From Chaetomium olivaceum (taxonomy: Eukaryota > Ascomycota > Sordariomycetes > Sordariales > Chaetomiaceae): 64,000 nucleotides of DNA. Location of the stretch: positions 1 through 64,000 of the forward strand of contig JAYWVB010000065.1 in NCBI GenBank assembly GCA_039881045.1, written 5' to 3'. Below are positions 36,185 through 47,933 of this stretch, piece by piece. The notes beneath the pieces are model-generated. The model saw only the letters and a program-made list of their open reading frames with translations. It was not told the DNA's origin and made no database searches. Within the stretch, counting starts at the first letter, position 1, and each line of letters starts with the position of its first letter. The position numbers and the translations under genes were made by a program.

Positions 36185-37848
36185 TTATGCTGATGCGCCA
36201 AAGATGGACTGGACCATCTCCCGGACCGTGTAGATAAAACAGAAAGAAGGGTATCACTCAACTGTTGTTTGGTTAGCTCTGTGATTAACTGCAGGGGATC
36301 AAACGCCCACTTACACCGTGGGTTGCTTCACAGCAGCCTTGCAGCCAAACGCCCGAACCTGGGGCAACAGTTCCAGACGAAAAACGGACCCCATAATCAC
36401 GGCCTACTTCCATGACTCTAGTAGATGCCTTGTCGGCCTTGCGAGTTTCTACCAGCCAGCGGTCCTTTCGCAAAACTCCTGTCTCGGCATCCTCAGCCGT
36501 TGGCAGAAGATGCCAAGCTTCTTTCAACATGTCGACATGGGCCGTCCGATTGTAACCTGTGGCACAAATAACGAGGTCGACATCCAGTTCTTCCTCGCCC
36601 AGTAGAGGCCCATCTTGGGCGCCAGGGACGGGAACTGTGGCTACTTTGAGACGGAGCGCGTCCCCGCTGTCTTGAACGGCAACGATCTCCCGCCCGGCCA
36701 GGATGCGGTGCGGCCACTTCTTCTCGTCGGGACCTAATGTGCGCTTCTGGTGGTACATGACCTCAAACAAATGCTCGATCAGTTCCAGCCTCACGACGCC
36801 GTAGTTAGTAGCCCGCGCATCAGCGAGGAGGTGGGCGCGGTAAGCGGTGGGCTTGGGATAAACGGTGTCGATAAATTCAGGGTTGAAGATGGAGTTGACG
36901 CTGTTAAGAGTTAGACTGCTTTGCTTTTTTCCCATAAGATGTGTCGCTACACTTACAAGGGCGAATCGTCGCTCGGCTTGAGAAACTCGCTCCGCATGAT
37001 CAAGTGCGTCTTGCTATTGGGATACAGGCCTTGGACGTTGCTATAAATCTCGGCAGCGCTTTGTCCAGCACCAACCACGGCCACACGATGAGGCGCCGCC
37101 TTGTTGCCCAGAATCTTGGGAACCAACTGCGCGTACTGCGACGAGTGGATTACTCGAGGGTGGCGTGCGGGGAAAATCTTGGAATGGATGCTTGGCCACC
37201 GACGGCGACGACAATGTTCCGGGCACGGGATGTGGTAATGGCACCGGTCTTGACATTGCGAGAAGTCACAGTAAAGACCTTGTGCGGCCCTTCCTCCTGC
37301 ACGGGAGAGATGGAAACGACCTCAGTCTGGTAACGAACGACGTGGTCGAAATGCCGAGCACACCACCGGAGGTAGTCCTCATACTCGGCACGCGCGGGGA
37401 GGAAGGTGCTCAGGTTGATGAAGTCGACGAGCCGGTTATTCTTGTGGAGGTAGTTGAGGAAGGTGAAGTTGGATCGTGGGTCCCGGAGCGAAGCGAGGTC
37501 CTTGACAAAGGAAATCTGCATCTTGGCGCCTGGCAGCAGCATGCCAGCGTGCCATGCGAACTGGGGTTGCTTCTCGAGGAACAGCACCTTGGGTGTCTGT
37601 GCCATCTTGCCAGCTTCCATGGCATCATGGAGGGCGACGGCGATGGCCACGCTGGCGGGCCCGAAGCCAATACAGACTAGGTCGAGCTCCGAGTCGGCAG
37701 CCGCGGGTTCAAGATATTGACTGTTGGGAACATCTTTCGCCGAGTACCCATTCGCAGCGCCGTTCACCAATTGAGGGACAGGGTCTGTATTATGGGATCC
37801 GTTCGTGACGGCTGGGTGTTCCATATCGTTGGTGCTGTGGGGCGACAT
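36185..37848 (-). CDS. sidA: L-ornithine N5-monooxygenase (SidA-like), two apparent frame breaks
   Basis: This FAD- and NADPH-dependent enzyme makes N5-hydroxy-L-ornithine, the first committed step of hydroxamate siderophores. Exons are 37848-36957, 36900-36315 and 36261-36185, with introns of 56 and 53 nt (branch TCTAACTC and GCTAACCA). Motifs are DLVCIGFGPASVAIAVAL (FAD-binding GxGPxx), QFAWHAGMLLPGAKMQISF (substrate region), VVGAGQSAAEI (NADPH-binding GxGxSA), LVICATGYNR (ATGY motif) and QGCCEATHG. The C-terminal exon reads LSDTLLSVLSTRS, then EMVQSIFGASA. The frame needs one extra base at two places: an AA run at 37179-37180 (IPK-IFPARHPRVIHSSQY) and a GGG run at 36220-36222. Exon lengths fit exactly one lost base in the first exon. 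If real, the enzyme would stop at codon TAA 37152-37150, losing the NADPH domain; an assembly error is more likely. It is co-directional with the synthetase. Confidence 0.9.
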
Positions 37849-38263
37849 GTTGAGGCCTGGTTCGGCAGGGCTTTGAAGGACCTTCTGCGTGATTTTCCGT
37901 GCGAGATGACAGTGGTGAGTGAAATTTGTGTGACGTATTTTGGCGGCAAGAGAACGTGGTTTCGGTGCTCTAGGTCAGACGATACACGGTCCCTCGGCAA
38001 CCCAGGTTGACGTAGCTCGGTGGAGGTGGGAGCGGGAGTAGATGGGATGGAGGGGTCACGTCAGTCAGTGTGAGACGGAGGAGCTGCCGGCTGCACGGGA
38101 AACTTAGTTTGAAACGAGCGCAGGAGAGAAGCGAGGACGACGGGGAGCGGCGGCGGGTACCATTATGATATAACAAGTCCAGGCCGCGTAAATGCTCCAG
38201 CGGAGCTCGGCTCTCCTTCCTTGGGGCCGCCGGGGTGAGGCTAATGTGGTGGTGGTAGTACCT

Positions 38264-38288
38264 GGTACCGTATGTACAACACGGTACC
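38264..38288. repeat. 8-bp perfect inverted repeat in sidA upstream region
   Basis: GGTACCGT (38264-38271) and ACGGTACC (38281-38288) flank a 9-nt spacer, about 420 nt upstream of the sidA ATG. It could be a dimeric regulator site or chance. Confidence 0.5.
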
Positions 38289-38715
38289 TGGCTGGAGCAT
38301 GGCCCCGGGAACCACCGTCACCACGAGAGGCGGGGAGGGGGGCGGGATCCATGGACGTTTGCGTTATCCCACTCAGTGCCATCGAACGAGGGACAGGGGG
38401 ACTGAGAGGAGCATCTCCTGCATTATTGCGGAGTCCTTTCTTTTCGGAGCAATCGGTGACATGATTTAACGTGCGGAGTGGGGGGAGGTGAGAAATTTTC
38501 GGGTCGCGCTTTCACGCAAGAAGGCAGTCGGGTGTGAGTGTGCCAATGTCGAACCATTTGGGGGTGAGCTCTGCAGAAGGCTTTGCAACGGCACGGCGTA
38601 TTTGTGGTGGGGGGGTTGCTGGGTGATGATGCGTTGCTGCGAGCTGGCTGCAGGCCCCCGGTGAGTTCTTCTAGGGTCAATGTGGGCCTGGGGCGGCATT
38701 CGGGATTATCTTCGG

Positions 38716-38724
38716 ATCAGATAA
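38716..38724 (+). promoter_or_regulatory. ATCAGATAA motif, candidate SREA/Fep1-type iron-repressor site
   Basis: Perfect match to ATCWGATAA, the published consensus for fungal iron-sensing GATA repressors. It is about 870 nt upstream of the sidA ATG, with a further GATA core in reverse (TTATC) at 38706-38710. Confidence 0.65.
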
Positions 38725-38752
38725 GATGAAAGTGGATTGCATCACCATCGAA

Positions 38753-38771
38753 CCAATTCGAATTAACCAAT
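38753..38771 (+). promoter_or_regulatory. two CCAAT boxes
   Basis: CCAAT at 38753-38757 and 38767-38771, about 30-45 nt from the ATCAGATAA motif. CCAAT is bound by the CBC, which recruits HapX in iron regulation; use here is inferred from the neighbouring GATA motif. Confidence 0.5.
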
Positions 38772-38884
38772 CATTCAGCTCCATCTTGAAATAGCCGAAA
38801 GCTTCTCCCCTTGCTGCTCCGAGGAACGGACGCCGACAATGGTTCGCGGGGTTCTGGGCACGAGTGACGAGGGAAAAATCTGCA

Positions 38885-38893
38885 TTATCAGAT
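38885..38893 (-). promoter_or_regulatory. ATCTGATAA motif (reverse strand), candidate SREA site
   Basis: TTATCAGAT on the plus strand is the exact reverse complement of ATCTGATAA. It lies about 1.04 kb upstream of the sidA ATG. Confidence 0.6.
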
Positions 38894-39278
38894 CGCCTGA
38901 CAAAGGGGGACCCCTGTTCCGATGGTGCGGTGCGGTGTGTGGAATGCCGTCGCCGATCGGGCGAGTTGGAACTCGGTACTTAAGATACCTCGGGCGGAAA
39001 TCTCAGATCAACACAAAATTTAGTGCAAATGCTTATTCGCAACTATTGCAATCAAGACAGGCGTGCACACGTGGAGCGGAACTCTCAGCTTGAGGATAGC
39101 TGGAGGAATTGGATGCAAAGATACCCACCTATCGGGATGGTCTTTTCTGGTGAAGATTGCCTACATCCTCGTCTGCATTTGCCCGTCTTTTTTCCAGCTG
39201 TGCCGAACCCCATTTGGTGCCGAGGGAAGAGGACGCGGAGTGGGGGAGTGTCGTCCGGCATGCTCTGGTCGACAGATG

Positions 39279-39287
39279 ATCTGATAA
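39279..39287 (+). promoter_or_regulatory. ATCTGATAA motif, candidate SREA site
   Basis: Third perfect ATCWGATAA match, about 1.43 kb upstream of the sidA ATG and 1.7 kb from the divergent gene at 41007. Confidence 0.55.
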
Positions 39288-41006
39288 GATTTCCAGCCGA
39301 TTTTGGGGCTTGGCAATGGGAAAAACCGGATGAGCGGCATAACGCAGAGAAGGACTCGCCGAGTTGCTGGACGAAAAGATGCCGCAACGGGATTGCCAAC
39401 TTTTCTACAGCCGATGCCGGCCGCCTGCTCGCTCTATCCTTCCTGTGCAGGAACAGCTTGGAATCTGAGAGCCGTTGCCTCGTAATCTTGAATGGTTGGT
39501 CTCACGGTGGGTTGGGAGATGCGTCATCAAGCCCGGGTGCCGTCTTTCTTTTTTACCTTCCCTCCCTCTACCCATCTCTACGTGTATGGCTTCCACCCAT
39601 TGATTGACCGCCCTCCAAAGTTGGAACAGTATCACATCGTACTTGGCCATGGCAATCTTCTCCAAGTCCTGACGCAATACGATGCACCCAATGGAATTGG
39701 ACCGTCGGATTGGTTTCTCCGCTCGGCCATTGCGGGGTTTTCAGCGCGTGCTGCGGATGGCTGATCTGAAGTGTTATGGGCATACCGACTGCGCTCGCGG
39801 CGGCTGAGTTGACAGTAAGATGGTCCGGCCATTTCAACCCTTTCAGACCGGTTACTAATGTTCTAAAGAAACAAAACTTTGACATGATGCTCGTTGCTTA
39901 TATTGCGTCGTCGTCTGAGAAGCTTTCTCGAGAAAGAGACCATGCAGGGGCGGAGGCGGCATGATCAATCACTTTCCGCCCGAAAATCTCAATACGAATT
40001 TCGGTAAATGGGGCCCCCGCTGCGCACGGCGCTCCGGGAGCAACGATCGCATCGGCGCGCTCCGGACGGCTTCCGCCTTGATGTGACCGGAGATGCCGTC
40101 GTCCGCCCGGTCTGGACTCCAGTCGCCATAAATAGATGGTCGTGGACTCTGACAAACCGCGGGCACGCCAACACGGACCATCGGAGCATGAGAAACGCGA
40201 GCTCGGCGGGCCGTCGATCGCTATGAGAGCCATGTGTCACCGGCGCTCGCGATCAGCGTGCCAGCAAGGTGCCTTGATGCCTGGCTCAAAAATCCCTTGC
40301 CTTCGGTTTGTGTGTGCGGGTGGCGTAACGGCGACCAATTGGCGACCGGTCGTCCCTGGCAGCCGATGAATCGCGATTTGATCATGACGCGGAATGAAGC
40401 CACGCCAAAGTTCTTCAGCCCTAAGGACCACCTCCCCACTTACGTGGCCACGGGAAGGAAACAAGGTTTGGCATCGTCGCAGACAAACCCCCCTGGCTTT
40501 CAGCTCGCGACGCATGCTTTTATCGGCTCGACGATTTGGGTCGCAGGGTGGAAATGACAGGACACAACGGTGCGGCGCGCTGGGGAGTTTGAATTGGTGC
40601 GCACTCCTTCCCCTGCGCAAGCGACGCAGTGGTAATTGCAACCCCAAATGCACATTTCCCGGAAACCTTGCTAAATGGGGTAGCACAGCCGGTTGATCGC
40701 TGGGCGTTGCCAAAAGTTCCCCCGTCTTACGCCAAGGGGCTCCCTCCCGACCCAGAACCAGAACGCTGCTGAGGCTGGTTTGTGGGGAAATTGGCGTCTT
40801 TGGACCTTCCAGATCCTTCAAAGATCAAATCAATGGCGTTCAAAACCTTGAGCGTCCCCCAGGCCTGGCGCAAGCCAAGAATTTGTGCACAAGCGCCATC
40901 ACCAACGAACGCCACATCTGACTTCTCAGTTGGTGAATGAGTGAGCTCCGAGACGACAAAGTGTGAAGACCAACTCGATTCGAGAGACTCTCGCCGGCGA
41001 TTCAAG

Positions 41007-42008
41007 ATGGGGCGTCCACAAGCACCAGATGAGAACCTCCCAGAGGTGGCGGAAAACCGGCCAACCATCATGCCCAACCCTCACGGTGACCATCTACCAG
41101 AGGTAGTGCCGGATTCATCACCCGAAGCGGCGCAACAGCGGTATTATATGGAAACAGACAAGTATCCGGCGCAATATGACACAGCACCGAAGCTCTTGCA
41201 CGAGGAACCAATGACCCCGGGGATGAGCCCCATGCAACAATACCGGCAACCATGGGGGCCGGCTTCGATAGTAGGAGGCGATTATCACTCTATCAGCGCC
41301 TTGAGCCCAAACAGCGCTGTGCCGTGGCATTCATTCCCCGACGACCAACAGACATATGTCGGCAGCGAGCCGGAGACGGAAAAGCGCATCTGCGGCCTGC
41401 GCAAACGCCTCTTTATCATCATTGCAGTGGTTCTCGCGGTCGTGATCGTAATAGCGGCGGTTGGTGGAGGCGTCGGCGGCGCGATGGCAGCAAGGCAGTC
41501 AGATTCGGATGCCGCGCCAGCAGAAACGGGGACGGCCACAGAGACGAGTAGCAGGTGAGCGATAACCTAGAACGGACGGCGCTGAATTTGTGCATCTTGC
41601 TAACGCAAACGCAGCCCGACCAGCGCGTCATCCACAGACCCAACTTCCACTACCTCAAGCGTGCCCACCCCGTCAATCACATTCCTCAACAACCAAACAG
41701 ACCCCAGTTTCTTTCAGCGGGACTTCGCCTTCCAGGGCTTCACCGGAAACAACTTCACCGGCAATGCGACCGACATTTACCTGGAGCCCGGATATTACGA
41801 CTTTAACATCAGCGTTACGAGCTACGTATGGATTACCGAGAAAACCGATTGCTGCGTCACCTTCTGCAGGGACCATAAAACTACCGGGGGGTTTAGATGC
41901 GATTCTATCAGGCGGAACCGCACCGAAGATAACGAAGCGTTTCCTCGGGTTTCCCTTTGGTGTGGGAACCGGTTGGACGTAAAGAAGCAGCGGCGATGTA
42001 GCGACTGA
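41007..42008 (+). CDS. single-pass fungal membrane glycoprotein, function unknown
   Basis: Two exons (41007-41554, 41615-42008) encode 313 residues. The 60-nt intron (GTGAGC...branch TGCTAACG...CAG) joins TATETSS to PTSASSTDPTS. The N-terminal half is polar and Pro-rich. The basic sequence ICGLRKR is followed by one strong membrane segment (LFIIIAVVLAVVIVIAAVGGGVGGAM). A Ser/Thr-rich stalk and a C-terminal extracellular-type domain follow, with FLNNQT, SYVWITEKTDCCVTFC, GGFRCDSIRR and a final CS, plus several N-glycosylation sequons (NQT, NFT, NAT). This layout is common in uncharacterised filamentous-fungal surface proteins. ATG 41007 is the first in-frame ATG. No enzymatic motif is visible. 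Confidence 0.8.
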
Positions 42009-44412
42009 GGTGTTCATAATCGAATCGGGTGCGGTGGGCTTGTTTGGAGAGCGGGCGTACGAGTATGGCATTGTGGAGATTCCATGCCTTTTTTGCGAGA
42101 TTTCATGAGCGATAGGGATGATACCTTGTTTTTGTTTGCGTTTTGAGTTTGAGGACATACTCACGGGCGACCGGATTTTGACGGTTGCAAAAGGGGCTTT
42201 GGTTGGGTAACGTCTGGCCGGGGATGGACTTGGTGCAACGGTGTGTGCCATGTAACGGAAAAGAAAAAGAGAATTTCTCCCTGAATCCGAATCTGAGACC
42301 TGGCATCCGAGATTGAAATTCCACCCTTGAACTCCCTTTTCCTTTGCTCGGTTTAAAGTTCTACATCTGGCACCACCGTGTGATGGCAACCCTGAGGCTG
42401 CAATGACCCGTCTCGAAACAGGGGAGAAACAAACAAGACAGTTAAGGTTGCTCCCGACGCTGCAGGATGTTGTGCCACCGTATGGGCGGTTGGCCAGGTC
42501 ACATCCGGGCTGAATTACTCCGCCGCACTGCAGATAGATTGCGAACTGTGGGTTGCATTCCTTTCAGCTGCAGTCTGCTGTTACACAAAATCCGCGCTGT
42601 GTGGAAGTTCTGTGCCGCAGGGTGAAAACCGACCATTAGATGACAACTACATAATACAATTGATGGGCCGGGGCTTAGACTCAGAATGGCCCATTAAGCT
42701 TTCAGGTACCGAAATACCCTGCTACACCATGGTAGCTTTGCCGTACCAATCCTTAGTGGGTAAGTGTGCGGCGAAATGTCAGGTCTTCATCGACTTCACC
42801 TGCTTTGGCTTCCATTCTACTCCATGACCCGAGCCAAGGCCAGGATCCAAGATTGGCCGGGTGATACCATTGCCCCCGAAGCATCACTAGTAACTTAAGG
42901 TATGGACTCGGTGACTTATAACGCCCCAACCACCACGGAGTTACTACAATAATTGTGACGGATGCCGAGGTAGGTACCGAGTTAGACAGTATCACTCTTA
43001 CCATAGGTATATTCAGGGCTTGATATCAGTTATCCCCGCCTCAAGTCTTCTCAAACCCGGGCGACCTTACCTAGTACTCAGTACGAATTAAATGAAGTCA
43101 GCCATTCTTTCTTTGTCCTTTCTTCCAGAATTTATTCCCCAAACAATTCAAGTTCCGTTGAAGCCTAATCACTTCCCCTGAAACACGGCGCGGAGCAAGG
43201 AGTACCTAATCAGGATTTAATAGACACGACCTACTCACTATTCAATTGAAGTTCTATTCCTGCTAGGCATCTTAGCCATAGGATCCATAACGTCAATATC
43301 GCCGCTCGCTCACACTCGCAGAACGGCATGCAGCTCTCAGTGAATTTGGGTTCTTCTTTTTTTCCTTTTTTGCTTTTTCCAAGAACAGGCATGTGCTTTT
43401 GATGACTCGAAGAACGAAGAAATTGAAGGACTCGGAAAGTCTGTATCCTATGATGCTAATACACCTAAGCTATTGAGAGCGCCATAAGCTCGTTCAATGG
43501 AAGCATCGACCTCGGCATCATGTGTCACGAGTCATTAGCAGCTCTCGAGTAACCCGTAATGGGTCGATTCCATATGTTTGGACGTTAGATGGCAAAATAC
43601 CTGAGCTGAAGCTCACTGGAATGTCTACCTATGATTTGTGATTGTAGTCATCGCAAACCCAGGACGATCTGACGATGTGGGCATGCGCAGCATGAGTGAA
43701 GATATCATTGGCCGGATCCTCCCAATCCGGGCCTCAGTTATAGCTGTCCCGAATTTGTAGCTGCCTGGGCACGGATTATAACCTCGTAGCCGGGTTAGGC
43801 TCATGCTTGCGGCACAACCGACGGGATGGGCATGACTGGGTAGCGGAGACCCGGGTCCGGAAGCCCCGAAGCAAGCGCGGGGCGTTGAGGTGGGGACTGT
43901 GCTTATGGACTTCTGCACCATCCCCATTACCACCGCGGTGAACATCGCATTTGCGCCAATCCAGTCCACAATGGAGGTGAGCGGGGTGATCTGGGTGAGG
44001 CTCCCCGCTTTTCGCAGAGCTGCGCGTCGTTGTATAAATTGATATTGCGGCTCAGCTCGACATGTGGGGGGGGTATCTGCATTTGCAGCAAATTGGGAGA
44101 GTTGGGCGGTGATGGTTGTCAGCATCGCTGTTGTAATAATGCCGAAGATGTTGTCATACATTAATAAGTGAGGTGGGCTTTCAATCTGGGCTTGAGCCCA
44201 TGTCTAGATACCATCCAGAATGAAGTCAGGTTTAACTAGGTACGAATTATTCGCTTTACTAAGTCCGTGATTTCAACGCTCATCCAGTACTACCACTCCA
44301 ATTTACATCTGGCAAGCCTTTCGAACCAACAAGCATCTCGATGCTTGCACGGTGTCACGCATCTTCAGCGTCCGGATCCATTCCACTAAAATCCACATTG
44401 AAATGGAAGTTG
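42009..44412. other. 2.4-kb region with no convincing gene
   Basis: One ATG-started open frame of 178 codons on the minus strand (44161-43625) has a hydrophobic N-terminus and the sequence LTSIVDWIGANAMFTAVVMGM but no domain I recognise; its lack of conserved features keeps it below a gene call. Otherwise only short frames. Confidence 0.4.
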
Positions 44413-47199
44413 CAGTGCAACCCCCACTTTCAATCCATCCACCGAGGGTTGCCGGCAATGTGGACCATTATTGAAATATGTGGATTTCTTAGTCATCTCT
44501 GATAAGATAAGCAGAACTTCGCTTTCACCGACATTTTCACGCGCCATCGATAAGGACTGCTGCTTGAGCTCCGATAGTGCACACTAGTAATTTGTATGAG
44601 AATACTAACTTTCAAAAACTTCAGGAGTTTTCTTGCCTTAGTTAGAAGATGGAAGATTCTAACCCCACTGACAATCGCGACACTACCACCACCACCACCG
44701 CGTCGTCGGCGCGAACGGTTACAGGAGTGTCTGCTGTCACCGTTCCTGAACGTACTGAAGAAGATGAACGCTTCCTCTTCAAACGATTCCCCGGCGCTCT
44801 GTTGACTGAATCGAAGGGAACTGTGTGGTCGTGGGTGTGGAAGGTCGGCTATGTTTCGCGCGAAGGCATCCGGTATTGGGTATGCCTTCGCTGTGTTCAG
44901 CAACGTAGCAGGAAGCCGGCTGCGTACAACGCACGTAACCTTCAGAACGTCGAATATCATCTTTTGCACGCCCATAGAATTACCGACCCTTCTGGTAAGC
45001 GGGCGTTGCCTGCCGTCGCTAGTCTCAAACGCGAGAGCAGCGTATCGAAGACAATCGCCACCTACTTCAAACTTGACACGAGCAACCCCAGCGATCAGAA
45101 GATGGCCAATCAGCTGATTAACGCGTTCGACCGAACCGAGTTCCAGAGGAGGATCGTGAGATGGCTCGTCAGCGCCAACCTTCCTTTCCGTACGGTCGGT
45201 CGAACACCCTTATCTCCGCGAGCTCTTCTCGTTCCTCAACCCCTCTGTTGAGACCCAACAAGCCAACCTCTCAGAGAAGACTGTTCACGCCATCGTCGTA
45301 CGAGAGTTTGAGCGGCACAAGGACACGGTGGTCAAGACGCTCCGAGAGAGCCCCGGGCAGATTCATTTGATCTTCGATGGATGGACTTCGCGTAACCGCC
45401 TTTCCCTTTACGGCGTCAGTGCAGTATTCCGAGATATTGAGAGTAAGCCTCACAAAATTGTTCTCGGTCTTCCGGAAATGGAGGACCGGCATACCGGCGA
45501 GAAGATCGCGGAGGCCATCCTCGAGGTCATCCACGACTACGAGATCCATGAGAAGATCGGCTTCTTTACGGTCGATAACGCCGCGAACAACGATACCGCG
45601 CTGAAGGTCATCGGCGAACAGCTCGGCTTTCGGTGGGAGGAGAGGAGGGTTCGCTGCTTTGGCCACATCATCAACCTAGTAGTAAGGGCATTACTCTTTG
45701 GCTCAGAGATCGATGCCTTCGAACAGGAAGTCTTACCGGCCTCCTTACTTCTCAGCATGAGCACGAGAAGTGGAGGCAGAAGGGCCCTATCGGCAAGCTT
45801 CATAACTTCTGTCAAGTAAGTATGCCTTCTCTAGCTGACCTCCCGGTACTAACTATAAGAAGGAAGTTAACAGGTCGGACTTTTGGACCAAAAAGCTTAT
45901 CTCGGCGCAAGAGCAACGAATTCGCGAAGCCCTCGAGGGTGACGAGCTCAAGAAGCACACGCCGGTTGGGGTAGTGACTGACAATGCCACGCGGTGGCTC
46001 TCCCAGTACTTCATGATGGAACGCGCTCTTCAACTCCAGCCCTTCTACGAGACCTTTCTCTTCGAGGCGAAGCTTCACGTTGATTCGAACTTGCGAACAA
46101 TAGCAGGTACTCTGAAAAGAGGCGCGAAGGAGCCGCTATTTCTGAGCAAGGAGAATATATTGACCGCGAATGACTGGAAGGTGATCCTAACACTCAAGGA
46201 AATCCTTCTTGACTTTGAGCTTGTCGTCAAGGCTCTGCAGGGCGATGGTCAAGCTCGTGAGAGAAAGGGCAGCGAAGGCGACGAGGTGGTCAGTCTGATT
46301 CAAGGGGCAAGCTGGGATCTCCTTGATGGGTATGAGTTTCTCCTCGACTCTCTCGAGGAGGCGAAGAAGAGAGTCGAACAGCTTGGTAATGACGGCAAGC
46401 ACGTCGCCGTCAACCTTAACAACGCGTGGATAAAGCTGAACAAGTACTACGAGAAGATCGGCGAGTCCCCCCTTATCTATGCCGCTGCTGCGCTACACCC
46501 CAAATACCGATGGGATAGATTCGAGGCGTGGCGCGACCACCATCCTGATTGGATCGAGCCGGCGAAGCAACAAGTTCGAGACCTCTGGATACAACAATAT
46601 CGAGACTTACCAGCCGTGGTAGACGAGCCTTCAGAACCGCCTCTGAAGGTCCCGCGCCTCTCGACCAACAGGTTTGCAGCTTTTAGAAGCCAGAGGCGAG
46701 GACCGGAAAGCTCAGCATGCTCCTCTCCATCACACTCGCCGTCGCCAGCGCCGGTCGAGCTTGACGAGTTTGAGCGTTGGCAGTTGGAGACGGCCGACCC
46801 TGATGAGCAGGTAGAGGATCCTCGCGTTTACTGGCATAAGAGGAGGAAGACTTATCCGCGGCTTTCGCGTATGGCGTTGGATTTGCATACAGTACTCCCT
46901 ATGAGCGCGGAAGTTGAGCGCTTGTTCAGTGTTACTGGCCACATGGTTACTCCTCTGCGAAACCGGCTGCAAGCGAACACCATATCTCTTTGCCAGATCC
47001 TCCGAAGTTGGTACGACGCCGGCGTGGTTCGCGACCTCGATCCAATACTGGCATGGAACGCAGACGAAAACATGGAAGTGGATGACTAAGTATTTAGTTA
47101 GGAAATCTTGGCGGTGCAATATATTTCAATACATTTCCATCTCTGCCTTCGATGGATCAATTCAATGTGGCCTGGATTATGTAAGGTGCAATTACACTG
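44413..47199 (+). mobile_element. decayed hAT-family DNA transposon (ends tentative)
   Basis: A hAT transposase fills 44649-47089. Candidate short ends are TTGCAGTGCAA near 44410-44420 and its imperfect inverse TTACACTGCAA at 47192-47202, giving CAGTG(C/T)AA termini as in many hAT elements. No 8-bp target duplication is visible at these ends, so the boundaries are uncertain. The coding part is certain. Confidence 0.55.
44649..47089 (+). pseudogene. hAT transposase (BED finger, RNase-H-like core, dimerisation domain), frame-broken
   Basis: Starts MEDSNPTDNRD. A BED-type finger is visible (VWKVGYV...YWVCLRCV...YHLLHAHRI). The RNase-H-like core includes HLIFDGWTSRNRLSLYGV, GFFTVDNAANNDTALK and VRCFGHIINLVV. 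The C-terminal dimerisation region is intact (VYWHKRRKTYPRLSRMALD, PMSAEVERLFSVTG, NTISLCQILRSW). A 44-nt intron (45816-45859, branch TACTAAC) joins KLHNFCQ to KEVNRSDFW. Two compensating frame shifts occur: one extra base near 45198 (before EHPYLRELFSFL) and one missing base near 45732 (before LTGLLTSQHEHEKW). The last exon (to TAA at 47089) is a clean 1.1-kb frame. Mobility would need another source of enzyme. Confidence 0.85.
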
Positions 47200-47933
47200 C
47201 AATGTACGGCGAGGTGGGAGGAAATGGATTGATTCCGGACCCTGCGCATCTTACTCACCAGCCACCCTCACGACTCACGACGCCAAGTCTTTTGGAGCCT
47301 CTTGGCGCCCAACCTCCGGAAAAGAGACAACGAAGAGTACGACGCTAGATATACCTGGCGGTTGGAGCCTGGTACACATGCTGTGATACTCCGCTCCTGC
47401 AAGATCCTCGCAGAAAAGTGGGATCATGCGGTGAGAATCACCTGAGCAGCCACTGCCTTCAGAGATGAGGCGGGATCTGTCCGTTGTGACGAAAAGGTTG
47501 AAGGGAGAGGAGAGTATCGATATACACTGCGGATATAGATACGAGCATGAAAGCGAGAATTGAGGCCATCTGTACCTATTTAGTTACTACTCAAATCAAG
47601 ACAGAGTAACACCTCGAATACCCCCTGGTGTCGCAAAGTGTGCACCTCGTCTTCCCTCATGCATGCGGTCATCCTATGAAGGAATATCGGCTATTTTCTT
47701 GAATCCATTTTAGGGTGTTGTTGCTCCCCAATCAGAGCAAACCCGTATGCAAACCCCTGTTCTGCGCTGCGCGGGGAGCCGAAGCTCTTTACTTGGCCCC
47801 CAAGTTGTCTGTGAGTCGATTAACATAAATACGCTGTACGATCCCGTCGTTCTATCATCCTCAACTCCAGCAACAGTTTCTTAGCGAACGCCCACCAGAA
47901 CAAACCTTCCAACCCCGGACCACCTCGGCCAAG
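47200..47933. other. intergenic region, promoter of the secreted-protein gene
   Basis: No gene seen. A TATA-like CATAAATA at about 47823-47830 lies roughly 105 nt upstream of the ATG at 47934. Confidence 0.45.

Larger units (their letters stand above)
37849..41006. other. 3.2-kb gene-free region upstream of sidA
   Basis: Divergent intergenic region between sidA (minus) and the membrane-protein gene at 41007 (plus). No credible gene: open frames here lack domains and start from non-ATG codons. It carries three ATCWGATAA motifs, two CCAAT boxes and a short perfect inverted repeat, listed separately. Confidence 0.6.

Noticed and set aside
39023..39607. 194-codon open frame upstream of sidA
   Set aside because: No domain, non-ATG start, overlaps a candidate SREA motif; treated as noncoding.
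43625..44161. 178-codon minus-strand ORF with ATG
   Set aside because: No recognised family and no conserved motif; kept only as a note in the gene-free stretch.
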